From Sulfurimonas sp. (lineage in GTDB: Bacteria > Campylobacterota > Campylobacteria > Campylobacterales > Sulfurimonadaceae): a stretch of 62,919 bases of DNA. The stretch is taken from positions 1 through 62,919 of the forward strand of contig JAMOQK010000007.1 of NCBI GenBank assembly GCA_027064045.1, given 5' to 3'. This document shows positions 37,348-46,071 of the stretch, in pieces. Each line of letters starts with the position of its first letter. The stretch's first letter is position 1. A program made the position numbers and the translations under genes. The notes beneath the pieces are model-generated. The model searched no databases. It saw nothing but the letters and a program-made list of their open reading frames with translations, and was not told the DNA's origin.

Positions 37348-38505
37348 ATGAAACATAACGACTTATTAAAAAAGTTTAATTTACGACTTGAAGAACTAGA
37401 AAAAATGCCTAGAATGGATCAGTCTAAAACAATAACAGAAGTTATTGAGGAGAAAGGTTTTTCAAGAAGAGAATTTATGAAATGGGCAACAGCTACCTGT
37501 GCTTTGTTAGCATTACCAGCTGAATTTACACCTTTAGTAGCAAAAGCTGCTGAACTAGCAGATAGACTTCCTATCATCTGGTTACACATGGCTGAATGTA
37601 CAGGGTGTAGTGAAAGTTTACTTAGAAGTGATGCACCAAGTATAGATAGTCTTATATTTGATCACATCTCATTGGAATATCATGAAACTCTTATGGCTGC
37701 CGCTGGTTGGCAAGCAGAAGAAAATCTTGAAAATGCTATGAAAAAATATAAAGGTAGATATGTATTGATGGTTGAAGGTGGTGTACCTATAGCAAATGAA
37801 GGTTCATTTTTAACTATAGGTGGTCATGCTAAAAGAGGTAAAGATATTGCCATAGAAGCTTCAAATGATGCAGCTGCTATTTTTGCTATTGGAACTTGTT
37901 CATCTTTTGGTGGTGTTCAAGCTGCCATTCCTAATCCAACTGGAGCAGTAGGTTTAAGTGAAGTAACTAACAAACCTGTTATAAATGTACCAGGATGTCC
38001 ACCTAGTGAAAAAAATATTGTTGGAACATTATTACACTTTTTACTTTATGGAACACTTCCAGCACTTGATGCATTTAACAGACCAAAATGGGCTTACAAA
38101 CACAGAATTCACGATTTATGTGAAAGAAGAGGTCATTTTGATGCAGGTGAATTTGTTGAACAATTTGGTGATGAAGGTGCTAAAAATGGATACTGTTTAT
38201 ATAAAGTAGGATGTAAAGGACCATATACATTTAACAACTGTTCAAAAAATAAATTTAATCAAGGTACTTCATGGCCAGTACAAGCTGGTTTTGGTTGTAT
38301 GGGTTGTAGTGAGCCAGATTTTTGGGATACAATGGGAACAGTTGGTGAACCACTTAAAGATAAACTTTATAACACAGTATTTGATGGTATGGGTGCAGAT
38401 GCAACAGCAGATAATATAGGTGTTAATTTACTAATAGCAACTGGTGTTGGTATAGCAGCACATGCCGCAATTTCAGCGATTAAACACCCTAAAGGAGATG
38501 AATAA
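37348..38505 (+). CDS. hupS: [NiFe] uptake hydrogenase small subunit, group 1, Tat-exported
   Basis: 385 residues from ATG 37348, which has AAAGGAG upstream (the track's TTG at 37309 lies in the operator). Long N-terminus with twin-arginine motif SRREFMKWA (RR about residue 40), then mature FeS protein: ECTGCSES (C84, C87), GTCSSFGG, PGCPPSEKN, and KVGCKGPYTFNNC, FGCMGCSEPDF. A C-terminal hydrophobic helix (NIGVNLLIATGVGIAAHAAI) anchors it in the membrane facing the periplasm. Comparable to HydA of Wolinella/Helicobacter. Stop overlaps the large subunit start. Confidence 0.95.
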   Translation: MKHNDLLKKFNLRLEELEKMPRMDQSKTITEVIEEKGFSRREFMKWATATCALLALPAEFTPLVAKAAELADRLPIIWLHMAECTGCSESLLRSDAPSIDSLIFDHISLEYHETLMAAAGWQAEENLENAMKKYKGRYVLMVEGGVPIANEGSFLTIGGHAKRGKDIAIEASNDAAAIFAIGTCSSFGGVQAAIPNPTGAVGLSEVTNKPVINVPGCPPSEKNIVGTLLHFLLYGTLPALDAFNRPKWAYKHRIHDLCERRGHFDAGEFVEQFGDEGAKNGYCLYKVGCKGPYTFNNCSKNKFNQGTSWPVQAGFGCMGCSEPDFWDTMGTVGEPLKDKLYNTVFDGMGADATADNIGVNLLIATGVGIAAHAAISAIKHPKGDE

Positions 38506-40238
38506 TGTCAAAAAGAGTAGTAGTAGATCCAATCACAAGGATAGAAGGACACCTTAGAGCAGAGGTTATTGTAAATGATGATGGAGTTGTAGAAGATGCT
38601 TTTGTTTCTTCAACTTTATGGAGAGGTTTAGAAGTTATTGCTAAAAATAGAGATCCAAGAAATGTTCCTCTTATAATGCAACGAATCTGTGGTGTTTGTA
38701 CATATTCTCACTACCTTAAAAGTACAATAGCAGTTGAAGATGCATTAGGAATTAAAATTCCTTTAAATGCTGAACTTGTTAGAACACTTATGAATGCTGC
38801 ATTATTTATGCACGATCATGTTGTTCACTTTTATCATCTCCATGGTGTTGATTGGGTTGATATTGTCTCAGCTCTTGATGCAGATGAAGCAAAAGCTAGT
38901 AAATTAGCTTTTAAATATACAGACAATCCAATAGCAACAGGGGAAAATGACCTTAAAAAAGTTAAGGAAACTGTAGCTAAGTTTGCTAAAAATCCTCAAG
39001 GTCTTGGACCATTTGCAAATGCTTATTGGGGACATGGAACTTATAAGTTTACACCTGAACAAAACCTAATTGCACTCTCACATTATTTAAAAGCACTAGA
39101 GATGCAAAGAATGGCAGCTCAACTTTTAGCTATCTTTGGTGGTAAACAGCCACATCCACAATCTCTTGTTGTTGGTGGAGTTAGTTGTGTTATGGACATC
39201 TTAGATCCATCAAGAATGGGTGAATACCTTACAAAATACAAAAAAATGGCTAATTTTGTAAAAAATGCTTATGTAGCAGATATTAAAATGGCTGCAGAGA
39301 TGTATAAAACAGAAGGTTCAGTTGTTAAGCCAATGGGTGTAAAAAACTTTATGGCGTATAGAGATTTTATGGTTGGCAGAGATGAATATCTGTTCGATAG
39401 TGGATATATTGAAAATGCTGATTTATCAAAAGCATTTGATATTAATGAAGATTTAATTACTGAAGAAGCAACACACTCTTGGTATGCAGATGATGAAGCA
39501 CTTCATCCATATGATGGTAAAACAAATCCTAAATATACTGGTTTTGTAGATGGTGAAAGTGTTGGACCTGATGGAAAAATGATTCATTCTCAAAATATTG
39601 ATCCTAAAGGTAAATACAGTTGGATCAAGTCTCCTAGATATGATGGTAAACCTATGGAAGTTGGTCCACTTGCGTGTTTACTTGTAAGTTATGCAAGAGG
39701 AAATAAAATTGTTCAAGCATCTGTTAATGGATTCCTAAAAGAAACAGGTCTTCCTGTTGGTGCATTGTTTACTACTCTTGGTAGAACAGCAGCAAGAGCA
39801 TTACAATGTGAAATCATTGCAGACAATGCGATTAAAGCATTTAATAACTTAATTGAAAACCTAAAAGTTGATCAAGAAACATGTGCTCCATATATCATTG
39901 ATAAAAATAAAGAGTATAAAGGTAGAGGTATTGGTGATGTTCCAAGGGGAATGCTTAGCCACTGGATCAGAATTAAAAATGGTGTTTGTGAAAATTATCA
40001 AGCTGTTGTTCCATCAACTTGGAATGCTTCTCCAGTAGATGCAAATGGTATCAAAGGTCCATATGAAGCTGATTTAGTTGGATTGAAAATTGAAAATCTT
40101 TCTCAACCGTTAGAGATTATTAGAATAATTCACTCATACGATCCTTGTATAGCATGTGCAGTACATGTTATGGATACTAAAGGGAATAAACTTAGTGAAT
40201 ACAAAGTTGATCCTCTTTATGGCAATTGTAGTGTTTAA
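38505..40238 (+). CDS. hupL: [NiFe] uptake hydrogenase large subunit, group 1
   Basis: 577 residues. L1 motif RICGVCTYSH (C62, C65) and L2 DPCIACAVH (C548, C551) bind Ni and Fe. A 23-residue tail after His554 (VMDTKGNKLSEYKVDPLYGN) is the usual peptide removed by the HyaD-type protease once Ni is inserted. Other conserved parts: HGVDWVDIV, GGKQPHPQSLVVGGVSC and PRGMLSHWI. Oxidises H2 in the periplasm; exported with the small subunit by Tat. Equivalent to HydB of Wolinella/Helicobacter. Confidence 0.96.
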   Translation: MSKRVVVDPITRIEGHLRAEVIVNDDGVVEDAFVSSTLWRGLEVIAKNRDPRNVPLIMQRICGVCTYSHYLKSTIAVEDALGIKIPLNAELVRTLMNAALFMHDHVVHFYHLHGVDWVDIVSALDADEAKASKLAFKYTDNPIATGENDLKKVKETVAKFAKNPQGLGPFANAYWGHGTYKFTPEQNLIALSHYLKALEMQRMAAQLLAIFGGKQPHPQSLVVGGVSCVMDILDPSRMGEYLTKYKKMANFVKNAYVADIKMAAEMYKTEGSVVKPMGVKNFMAYRDFMVGRDEYLFDSGYIENADLSKAFDINEDLITEEATHSWYADDEALHPYDGKTNPKYTGFVDGESVGPDGKMIHSQNIDPKGKYSWIKSPRYDGKPMEVGPLACLLVSYARGNKIVQASVNGFLKETGLPVGALFTTLGRTAARALQCEIIADNAIKAFNNLIENLKVDQETCAPYIIDKNKEYKGRGIGDVPRGMLSHWIRIKNGVCENYQAVVPSTWNASPVDANGIKGPYEADLVGLKIENLSQPLEIIRIIHSYDPCIACAVHVMDTKGNKLSEYKVDPLYGNCSV

Positions 40239-40250
40239 AGGAGAATAATT

Positions 40251-40931
40251 ATGGAAACACATAATTCTTGTATAGAAAGGGAAGAAGAGTTTACTTCCCT
40301 TTATAGATGGCAACACTGGATTAGGGTAATAGCGATTGTTGTTTTAACTGTGACAGGTTTTTATATAGCAAAACCTTTTATATCGCCTATACCAAACAGT
40401 GAACCAACAAATTTCATGTATGCTCTTTTTAGAAGTTGGCATGAAATATTTGGTTTTGTTTTGACTGCTGTTGTATTATTTAAAAGCTACCTTTTTGTTT
40501 TTTCAAAAAGATATAAAGATGAAGCAGGTTCAATTAAGGATTTTTTAAGTCCAAAAATATGGATACAGCAAATTGGATACTATTTATTGGTTTCAAAACA
40601 TCCTCATTTAAGAGGAACATATAATCCATTGCAATTTATTGCATATATTGGATTTTATGTTTTAATGGCTATTTTAATACTTACAGGTCTTATCTTGTAT
40701 GTTCATGTGTATCATCAAGGTCTTGGTGGTATGCTTTATGATAGTATGAGAAACTTTGAAGTTATGCTCGGAGGTCTTGCCTTGGTTAGAGAACTTCATC
40801 ACATAGCAATGTGGGGAGTTATACTTTTTGTAGGTGTGCATGTATATATGGCGATTTACAATGCAGTTTTTGGAAAAGATGGTTCTATGGATGCGATTTT
40901 TTCTGGAAATAAATGGCATAAAAAACACTAA
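40251..40931 (+). CDS. hydC: Hydrogenase cytochrome b subunit
   Basis: 226 residues, four transmembrane helices (about 24-44, 62-86, 126-150, 180-204). Heme-binding His candidates occur in RWQHWIRVI, WHEIFGFV, HVYHQGLGG and HHIAMWGVILFVGVHVYMAI. It passes electrons from the small subunit to menaquinone. Family HyaC/HupC/HydC. ATG after AAGGAG. A stable hairpin follows before the protease gene. Confidence 0.93.
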   Translation: METHNSCIEREEEFTSLYRWQHWIRVIAIVVLTVTGFYIAKPFISPIPNSEPTNFMYALFRSWHEIFGFVLTAVVLFKSYLFVFSKRYKDEAGSIKDFLSPKIWIQQIGYYLLVSKHPHLRGTYNPLQFIAYIGFYVLMAILILTGLILYVHVYHQGLGGMLYDSMRNFEVMLGGLALVRELHHIAMWGVILFVGVHVYMAIYNAVFGKDGSMDAIFSGNKWHKKH

Positions 40932-40942
40932 ATATTAGTTTC

Positions 40943-40965
40943 AAGAGAGGTTTTTCACCTCTCTT
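40943..40965 (+). terminator. Intra-operon hairpin between hydC and the protease gene
   Basis: AAGAGAGGT (40943-40951), loop TTTTC, ACCTCTCTT (40957-40965): a 9-bp stem followed by a mixed CTAAGTGATATTTTTT. It could be a leaky terminator or mRNA-stability element that keeps structural subunit levels above those of the maturation genes. Confidence 0.6.
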
Positions 40966-41005
40966 CTAAGTGATATTTTTTAAATGATATTTTAAGGAGT
41001 CTATT

Positions 41006-41557
41006 ATAAAAATTTTAATTTTAGGTATTGGTAATGTTTTATTTGGTGATGAGGGCGTTGGAGCGCACTTAGCACATTTGATAGAAAAAAAATATGAGTT
41101 TATTTCAGATAAGCATGTTGTTGATGTAGTTGATGGTGGAACTTTAGCTCAGATTCTCATACCGATGATTACTGAGTATGACAGAGTGTTTTTAATTGAT
41201 TGTGTAGATGTAGATGATGCTGAGATTGGAGATGTTTATTGTTTTGATTTTTCAGATATGCCAAACTATATAAAATGGGAAGGTAGCGCACATGAGGTTG
41301 AGATGTTACAAACTCTTCAGATGATAGAGATGGTAGGTGATTTACCACCTGTTAAAATCATAGGGGTAATCCCTTATGTTATAGGTGAAAACAGCACTTT
41401 TGAGATGACAAAAGAGGTTTTAAAAGCTTCTGAAGTTATGGAAAAACTGATTATTAATAACATTAAAGAGTTTGGAGATATTGAAATAAGAACAAAAGAA
41501 GAATTAAAAATAGCAGATGTTTGTGCTACAACATACCTAAAAGGTTTTACTATATGA
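41006..41557 (+). CDS. hyaD: Hydrogenase maturation protease, apparently starting at ATA
   Basis: 183 residues. Clips the C-terminal tail of HupL after Ni insertion. The ORF track truncates it at TTG 41078, removing the essential start (ILILGIGNVLFGDEGVGAHL). The frame is open from 40988. With ATA 41006 as Met the protein reads MKILILGIGN, puts the nickel-sensing Glu at position 16 as in HybD/HyaD, and sits 6 nt after a perfect AAGGAG. ATT at 41003 is too close. No ATG, GTG or TTG exists upstream in frame. Either a rare AUA start or a base error for ATG. Named HydD in Wolinella/Helicobacter. Confidence 0.85.
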   Translation: MKILILGIGNVLFGDEGVGAHLAHLIEKKYEFISDKHVVDVVDGGTLAQILIPMITEYDRVFLIDCVDVDDAEIGDVYCFDFSDMPNYIKWEGSAHEVEMLQTLQMIEMVGDLPPVKIIGVIPYVIGENSTFEMTKEVLKASEVMEKLIINNIKEFGDIEIRTKEELKIADVCATTYLKGFTI

Positions 41558-43221
41558 TATTAGAATATGTAATAGACTATCGTTCATCTTCACAAATTTA
41601 TGAAAAGATTTTTTTAAAAAGCATAAAGGAACATTCACTCTCTGGTAAGTTGGTAAAAGATGGTTTTTATCTAAAATGTTATATTGAGGCAGATGATACT
41701 GAAAATTTTTCAAATTTTGCAACAGATTTTGCAAAAAAACTGCCCCACTCTATCTTTTTATATGATACAAAAGTTAATGTTATAGAAGACATGCCAGATG
41801 ATGAATTTATCTTAGAAGATAAGCAAAAACTAGATATACCTTTTTGTTTAGAGTGTTCAAAATCTGTTTTAGATGAAAACAGCAGTAGTTATTATGATAT
41901 TTTTAAATCATGTGATATATGTGGGCATAACATTGATGGAGAACACAAAAGCTATAAAAAAGAGTTTGAAATGATTGCTGATCTTATCAAAGATGGCAAA
42001 ACTATTAAAATCAACACTTCTTATGCAACATACAATATTGGTAAAGTTTCAAAACTATGTGATGAGATAGATTTTGATATAGTTGCTTATGATTATGCTA
42101 CTATAAAAAAATTCACACATGCCAAAGATTATGAGCTAAAAGCTTTAGCTTCTATTGAAAAACCCTTTATAAAGTTAAAAACCAATATCAAATTTAAAAC
42201 AGATATAGAAGATTTACAAGAAGAACTGATAAGATTTAAACTAGCTGATGATTTTATGTTGTATCTTTTACTTCAAGAATTAAATAAAAATGATATAAAT
42301 ATGATATTTATATCAAAAGATAAAATTAAAGCAGATGAAGAATTTATCTTATTTGAGCAAGTAACACAAAAAGAACCCATAGAAATAGTTGTTTCAAAAA
42401 ATCAACATGCCATTGTAAAGGGGGATAAAGGCTTAGAGGTTTTTCCAACATTAACAACTGAAATAGCACCAATAGTGGGAGCTACTTACTCTGTTATAAA
42501 AGAGCATAACCTAAAAGATGATAATATAGCAGGAATATATCTAAGTAAAAAATATCAAAACGGTATCGTAATATATGGGAAAAAATATGGGATGATAAAT
42601 TATCTGTCTTTAGAAGCTCATTATAACTCTATCTCAGATATTTTTCAAAAAATAAAATCTACAGATGAGAGTGGGAAAAAGCTGATTGAAAATTATATTT
42701 CTAAATTTCCAAAGCATTGTGAAAATATTTTAAATCTATCGTTTGATAAAAATTATTTTAATATCCATGAATTATGGGGAATTATGTCTATAATTTTAAA
42801 TTTTTCATCATCATCTAATTTAGATATAGCTTCAAATGTGTTACAAAACAATTCTATCTCTTTTTTAGGAAATAGAGGTCCTAGGATAGATTACAAGGTA
42901 ATTAAAAACAAAAATACAACTTCACTTAATTACCTAATGATTATAAGAAGTGCTATGAGTTTTAAACTTGCGGGGATAGATGATTTAACTTTATCTTATG
43001 GTGTTATTGAGAGTTTTGCAGAATTTCTGGTAAATGAAATAGGTGATATTAAAGATAATTTCAATGTTAGTTCAACCGTTCTTGCTGGATCATTGTTTCA
43101 AAACAGTAAACTTTTTACTAAGCTAAATGATGAAGCTTATATAAATGACGATATATATTTCAACAATCAACTTTTGATTGATGGAAAAAATATAACTTAT
43201 GGGGACTTTTTGATTAATTAA
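41554..43221 (+). CDS. hydE: HydE-like hydrogenase protein (divergent HypF relative)
   Basis: 555 residues from ATG 41554, overlapping the protease stop (ATGA); the track's start is 33 nt too early. It parallels HypF: an acylphosphatase-like start (about 1-85) lacking the GRVQGVGFRPF loop, a CxxC...CxxC zinc finger (CLECSK, CDICGH), a YrdC-like middle, and a C-terminal Kae1-like remnant (GNRGPRIDYK, STVLAGSLFQNSKL). The catalytic HypF motifs are eroded. It occupies the position of HydE in Wolinella and Helicobacter hydABCDE operons, where it is needed for hydrogenase activity. Confidence 0.75.
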   Translation: MILEYVIDYRSSSQIYEKIFLKSIKEHSLSGKLVKDGFYLKCYIEADDTENFSNFATDFAKKLPHSIFLYDTKVNVIEDMPDDEFILEDKQKLDIPFCLECSKSVLDENSSSYYDIFKSCDICGHNIDGEHKSYKKEFEMIADLIKDGKTIKINTSYATYNIGKVSKLCDEIDFDIVAYDYATIKKFTHAKDYELKALASIEKPFIKLKTNIKFKTDIEDLQEELIRFKLADDFMLYLLLQELNKNDINMIFISKDKIKADEEFILFEQVTQKEPIEIVVSKNQHAIVKGDKGLEVFPTLTTEIAPIVGATYSVIKEHNLKDDNIAGIYLSKKYQNGIVIYGKKYGMINYLSLEAHYNSISDIFQKIKSTDESGKKLIENYISKFPKHCENILNLSFDKNYFNIHELWGIMSIILNFSSSSNLDIASNVLQNNSISFLGNRGPRIDYKVIKNKNTTSLNYLMIIRSAMSFKLAGIDDLTLSYGVIESFAEFLVNEIGDIKDNFNVSSTVLAGSLFQNSKLFTKLNDEAYINDDIYFNNQLLIDGKNITYGDFLIN

Positions 43222-43234
43222 GATTATAAATTAT

Positions 43235-43831
43235 ATGTTAAATAAAAATAAAAAAGAAAATTTGATTATATCTTCAGCATTGAAAATGTTTTCAAAAAAT
43301 GGATTTTATAATACCAAAGTAGCCGATGTCGCAAAAAGTATAGGTATGAGTGTGGGAAATTTTTATAACTATTTTCCATCAAAAAACTCTTTAGCCAAAT
43401 CTTCTATTGTTTTTGTATCAAAAAAACTAGCTATGAAACTAAAGTATATAAACGAACAAGAGATTTCATCAAAACAAAAGATAAACCTATTTGTAAAAAG
43501 TTATCTAGTGTTTTTAACAAAACATCCAGAGATGATAAACTATTTTTTTAAAGTATATCTTGGAAATCGTGAACTGTTTTGTGAAAATGAGGATTGTGGA
43601 TTTGAATTTGCAAAAGAGTTTGTAGATGAATTAAAAAAAATGATTGATAATGGAATCGAAAAAAAGGAGTTTGTCAATCAAGATTTTTTTATATGTTTTT
43701 CTTGTATAGCTGGAATACTAGGAGGTATAACATTTTTAAATTCAGAAAATGTTTTGGATAAAGATTTAGAATTTTATGTTGACAGTTTGTCAATTTCAAT
43801 TTACAAATCTATATCATATCCTTGCGAATAG
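43235..43831 (+). CDS. TetR-family regulator 2 of the hydrogenase island
   Basis: 198 residues. HTH ALKMFSKNGFYNTKVADVAK, IGMSVGNFYNYFPSKNSLAK; all-helical ligand domain with EMINYFFKVYLGNRELFCEN. Full-length paralogue of TetR1: same domain boundaries, MSVGNFYNYF recognition helix, NREx(F/L) region, and shared C-terminus (GxLGGxxFLxxENxLxxxL). Sits between hydE and hypF, 13 nt after hydE, so co-transcribed with the operon it may repress. No ribosome site is strong. Cysteines in CENEDCGF are unlike TetR1 (DGCEGMIC), possibly sensory. Confidence 0.88.
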   Translation: MLNKNKKENLIISSALKMFSKNGFYNTKVADVAKSIGMSVGNFYNYFPSKNSLAKSSIVFVSKKLAMKLKYINEQEISSKQKINLFVKSYLVFLTKHPEMINYFFKVYLGNRELFCENEDCGFEFAKEFVDELKKMIDNGIEKKEFVNQDFFICFSCIAGILGGITFLNSENVLDKDLEFYVDSLSISIYKSISYPCE

Positions 43832-46017
43832 GTATTCATAAAGTGGAAGCTATATTAAAAGCAAAAACGATTACAATCACGGGTAGAGTTCAAGGTGTTG
43901 GATTTCGCCCATTTATATATAAATTGGCAATAAAATTTAACTTAAAAGGATATGTAAAAAACAATGAACAAGGTGTCTTTATTTTCATCGAAGGGAAAGA
44001 TAATTATATAAAATCTTTTTTAAATGAGATATACCTAGACAACCCACCTTTAGCTGACATTGTTGATGTTAGAGTAAAAAATGTAGTTCCTCTTTATAAG
44101 GGACAGTTTGAAATAATACAGGATATAGTTGAAATTTCTACTTCCAAAACAGCGACGATTTCTCCTGATTTCGCAATATGTAACAAATGTAAAATAGAGA
44201 TACTAACAAAACCCCATAAGTACGGCAACTATTTTGCTACAAATTGTACAGATTGTGGACCAAGATATAGTATTATTCAAACTGTGCCTTATGATAGAGA
44301 AAACACCTCAATGGCAAAATTTAAAATGTGTTCTAGTTGTCAACAAGAGTATGATGACCCACAAAACAGACGCTATCATGCACAACCTATCTCTTGTCAT
44401 AAATGTGGACCTAGTTTAAATATGAGTATTGAAGATATGGCAAAATATATCAAAAATGGAGATATAGTTGCCATAAAAGGGATAGGTGGTTTTCATATTG
44501 TTTGTGATGCAACAAATGACAATACACTCAAACAGCTAAGAGAGTATAAGCATAGACCAACAAAACCTTTTGCTATCATGTGTAAAGATTTAAAACAGTT
44601 ATCAACATTAGCAGAATTTTCTAAAAAAGAAGAGATGATTTTAACTTCAAAAGAAGCCCCCATTGTAATTTTAAAAAAACTAAATAAATCTATAATATCT
44701 AAAGAGATTGCTCCAAATATAGATAGAATTGGTTGTTTTTTACCATATACACCACTTCAATACCTACTTTTTCAACATCTAAAAACCCCCATAGTAGCAA
44801 CAAGTGCAAATCTAAAAGGGGAGCCAATCATAACAAATATCGAAGATATTAAAACAAAACTCCCATTTATAAAGCATATTTTAGATTTTGACAGAGATAT
44901 AGTAAATGCAATAGATGATAGTTTAACTCAAGTGGTAGATAACAAGATACAAATACTAAGAAATGCCAGAGGTTATACACCAAAAACCATAAAACTTAAA
45001 AATAAAATAGATAAAAAAATTTTAGCAGTTGGAGCAAATCAAAAAAGCACAATAGCACTTGCATTCGATGATAAAGTTATTTTAAGTCCATATATTGGGG
45101 ATTTAAATTCTATAAAAAGCTTTGATTTTTTTATAAGAACAATAGAGAGTTTTAAACGATTTTACGATTTTGAACCAGATGTCATCATAATAGACAAACA
45201 TCCAAACTATGAAACAACAAAATGGGCAAAACAACAAAATATAAAACTTTTCGAGGTGCAACACCATTTAGCACATATCTATGCTACTAAAGCTGAATTT
45301 AATTTAGATAAAGATTGTCTTGGCTTTAGTTTTGATGGTACTGGATATGGAGATGATGGCACTCTTTGGGGTGGAGAAGTTTTTGTCGGGGATGAAAGAA
45401 AATATCACTTTAAACCTATTAAACTGCTTGGTGGAGATAAAGCTATAAAAGAGCCAAGAAGAGTAGCTTTAAGTATGCTTTTTGATAACTATAACCTTAC
45501 TGAAATTTTAAATTTTAAATTACCATTTGAAAAAAATGAGATAAAACTTTTATATAAAAGTTACATAAACAATCTAAACGCACCACTAAGCACATCTGTT
45601 GGAAGGATGTTTGATGGAGTAGCAAGTTTATCAGGATTTTGTGATTTTCAAACCTATGAAGGGGAAGCTGGTCTTTTATGTGAAAAAGCATATAATCCCA
45701 CATGCCAAGAGAATTTTAATTTTAAAATTGATAATGGAACAATAGATATAAATTTTGATTTTTTTGATAAAAATCTGGTAAGTAAATTTATAAATACTCT
45801 TGTTGAAATTATCATATATATATCTAAAAAAGAAAAGATTGATGTGATTTTAAGTGGTGGTGTTTTTCAAAATAAAACACTCTTAGAACTAACTTTAAAA
45901 AGGTTAAAAGAGCAACATATCAACTACTATCATCAACAAAACACACCTATAAATGACAGTGGTATATCTTTAGGACAAATTTGGAAATATATAAGTACCT
46001 TAAATAATTTTAGCTAG
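43822..46017 (+). CDS. hypF: Carbamoyltransferase HypF
   Basis: 731 residues from TTG 43822; GTG 43843 would give 724 and is an alternative. Makes the carbamoyl group that becomes active-site cyanide, with HypE. Domains: acylphosphatase (ITGRVQGVGFRPFIYKLAIK), two zinc fingers (CNKCK, CTDCGPRYS, CSSCQ, CHKCGPSL), YrdC-like (about 185-370) and Kae1/TobZ-like C-terminus with HHLAHIYATKAE, SFDGTGYGDDG and LSGGVFQNKTL. Starts inside the TetR2 3' end. Confidence 0.95.
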   Translation: MRIGIHKVEAILKAKTITITGRVQGVGFRPFIYKLAIKFNLKGYVKNNEQGVFIFIEGKDNYIKSFLNEIYLDNPPLADIVDVRVKNVVPLYKGQFEIIQDIVEISTSKTATISPDFAICNKCKIEILTKPHKYGNYFATNCTDCGPRYSIIQTVPYDRENTSMAKFKMCSSCQQEYDDPQNRRYHAQPISCHKCGPSLNMSIEDMAKYIKNGDIVAIKGIGGFHIVCDATNDNTLKQLREYKHRPTKPFAIMCKDLKQLSTLAEFSKKEEMILTSKEAPIVILKKLNKSIISKEIAPNIDRIGCFLPYTPLQYLLFQHLKTPIVATSANLKGEPIITNIEDIKTKLPFIKHILDFDRDIVNAIDDSLTQVVDNKIQILRNARGYTPKTIKLKNKIDKKILAVGANQKSTIALAFDDKVILSPYIGDLNSIKSFDFFIRTIESFKRFYDFEPDVIIIDKHPNYETTKWAKQQNIKLFEVQHHLAHIYATKAEFNLDKDCLGFSFDGTGYGDDGTLWGGEVFVGDERKYHFKPIKLLGGDKAIKEPRRVALSMLFDNYNLTEILNFKLPFEKNEIKLLYKSYINNLNAPLSTSVGRMFDGVASLSGFCDFQTYEGEAGLLCEKAYNPTCQENFNFKIDNGTIDINFDFFDKNLVSKFINTLVEIIIYISKKEKIDVILSGGVFQNKTLLELTLKRLKEQHINYYHQQNTPINDSGISLGQIWKYISTLNNFS

Positions 46018-46035
46018 ATTTTATAAAAAAGACTA

Positions 46036-46041
46036 TAGAAT
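46036..46041 (+). promoter_or_regulatory. -10 box of the nickel-transporter/hyp operon
   Basis: TAGAAT ends 2 nt before the palindrome at 46044, the same spacing as at 37302-37310. An internal promoter after hypF. Confidence 0.45.
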
Positions 46042-46043
46042 AC

Positions 46044-46061
46044 TGAATGAATATTCATTAA
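46044..46061. promoter_or_regulatory. TetR-type operator before the nickel-transporter/hyp operon
   Basis: TGAATGAATATTCATTAA, with a perfect 14-bp inner palindrome AATGAATATTCATT. Fourteen bases (TGAATGAATATTCA) are identical to the operator before hupS, so the two promoters should share a regulator. Confidence 0.75.
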
Positions 46062-46071
46062 AAGGTTAAAT

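Larger units (their letters stand above)
16685..45707. repeat. Scattered copies of the CCACATGCCA word outside the dense cluster
   Basis: Exact 10-mers: 16685 (minus sense), 21450 (plus), 24134 (minus), 32335 (minus), 32942 (plus), 45698 (plus). Core CACATGCC only: 26002, 29661 (minus), 38459, 42116 (plus); one more lies at 1491 (minus). Encoded peptides differ (LACG, PHAK, THMP, WHVE, PTCQ, AHAA). Spacing here is several kb, against about 0.5 kb in the 50-58.6 kb cluster. Confidence 0.85.

Noticed and set aside
40143-40170. GCATGTGCAGTACATGT near the hupL 3' end as an extra copy of the word
   Set aside because: Lacks the GG of GGCATGTG; follows from the CxACxxH codons of the NiFe ligand motif.
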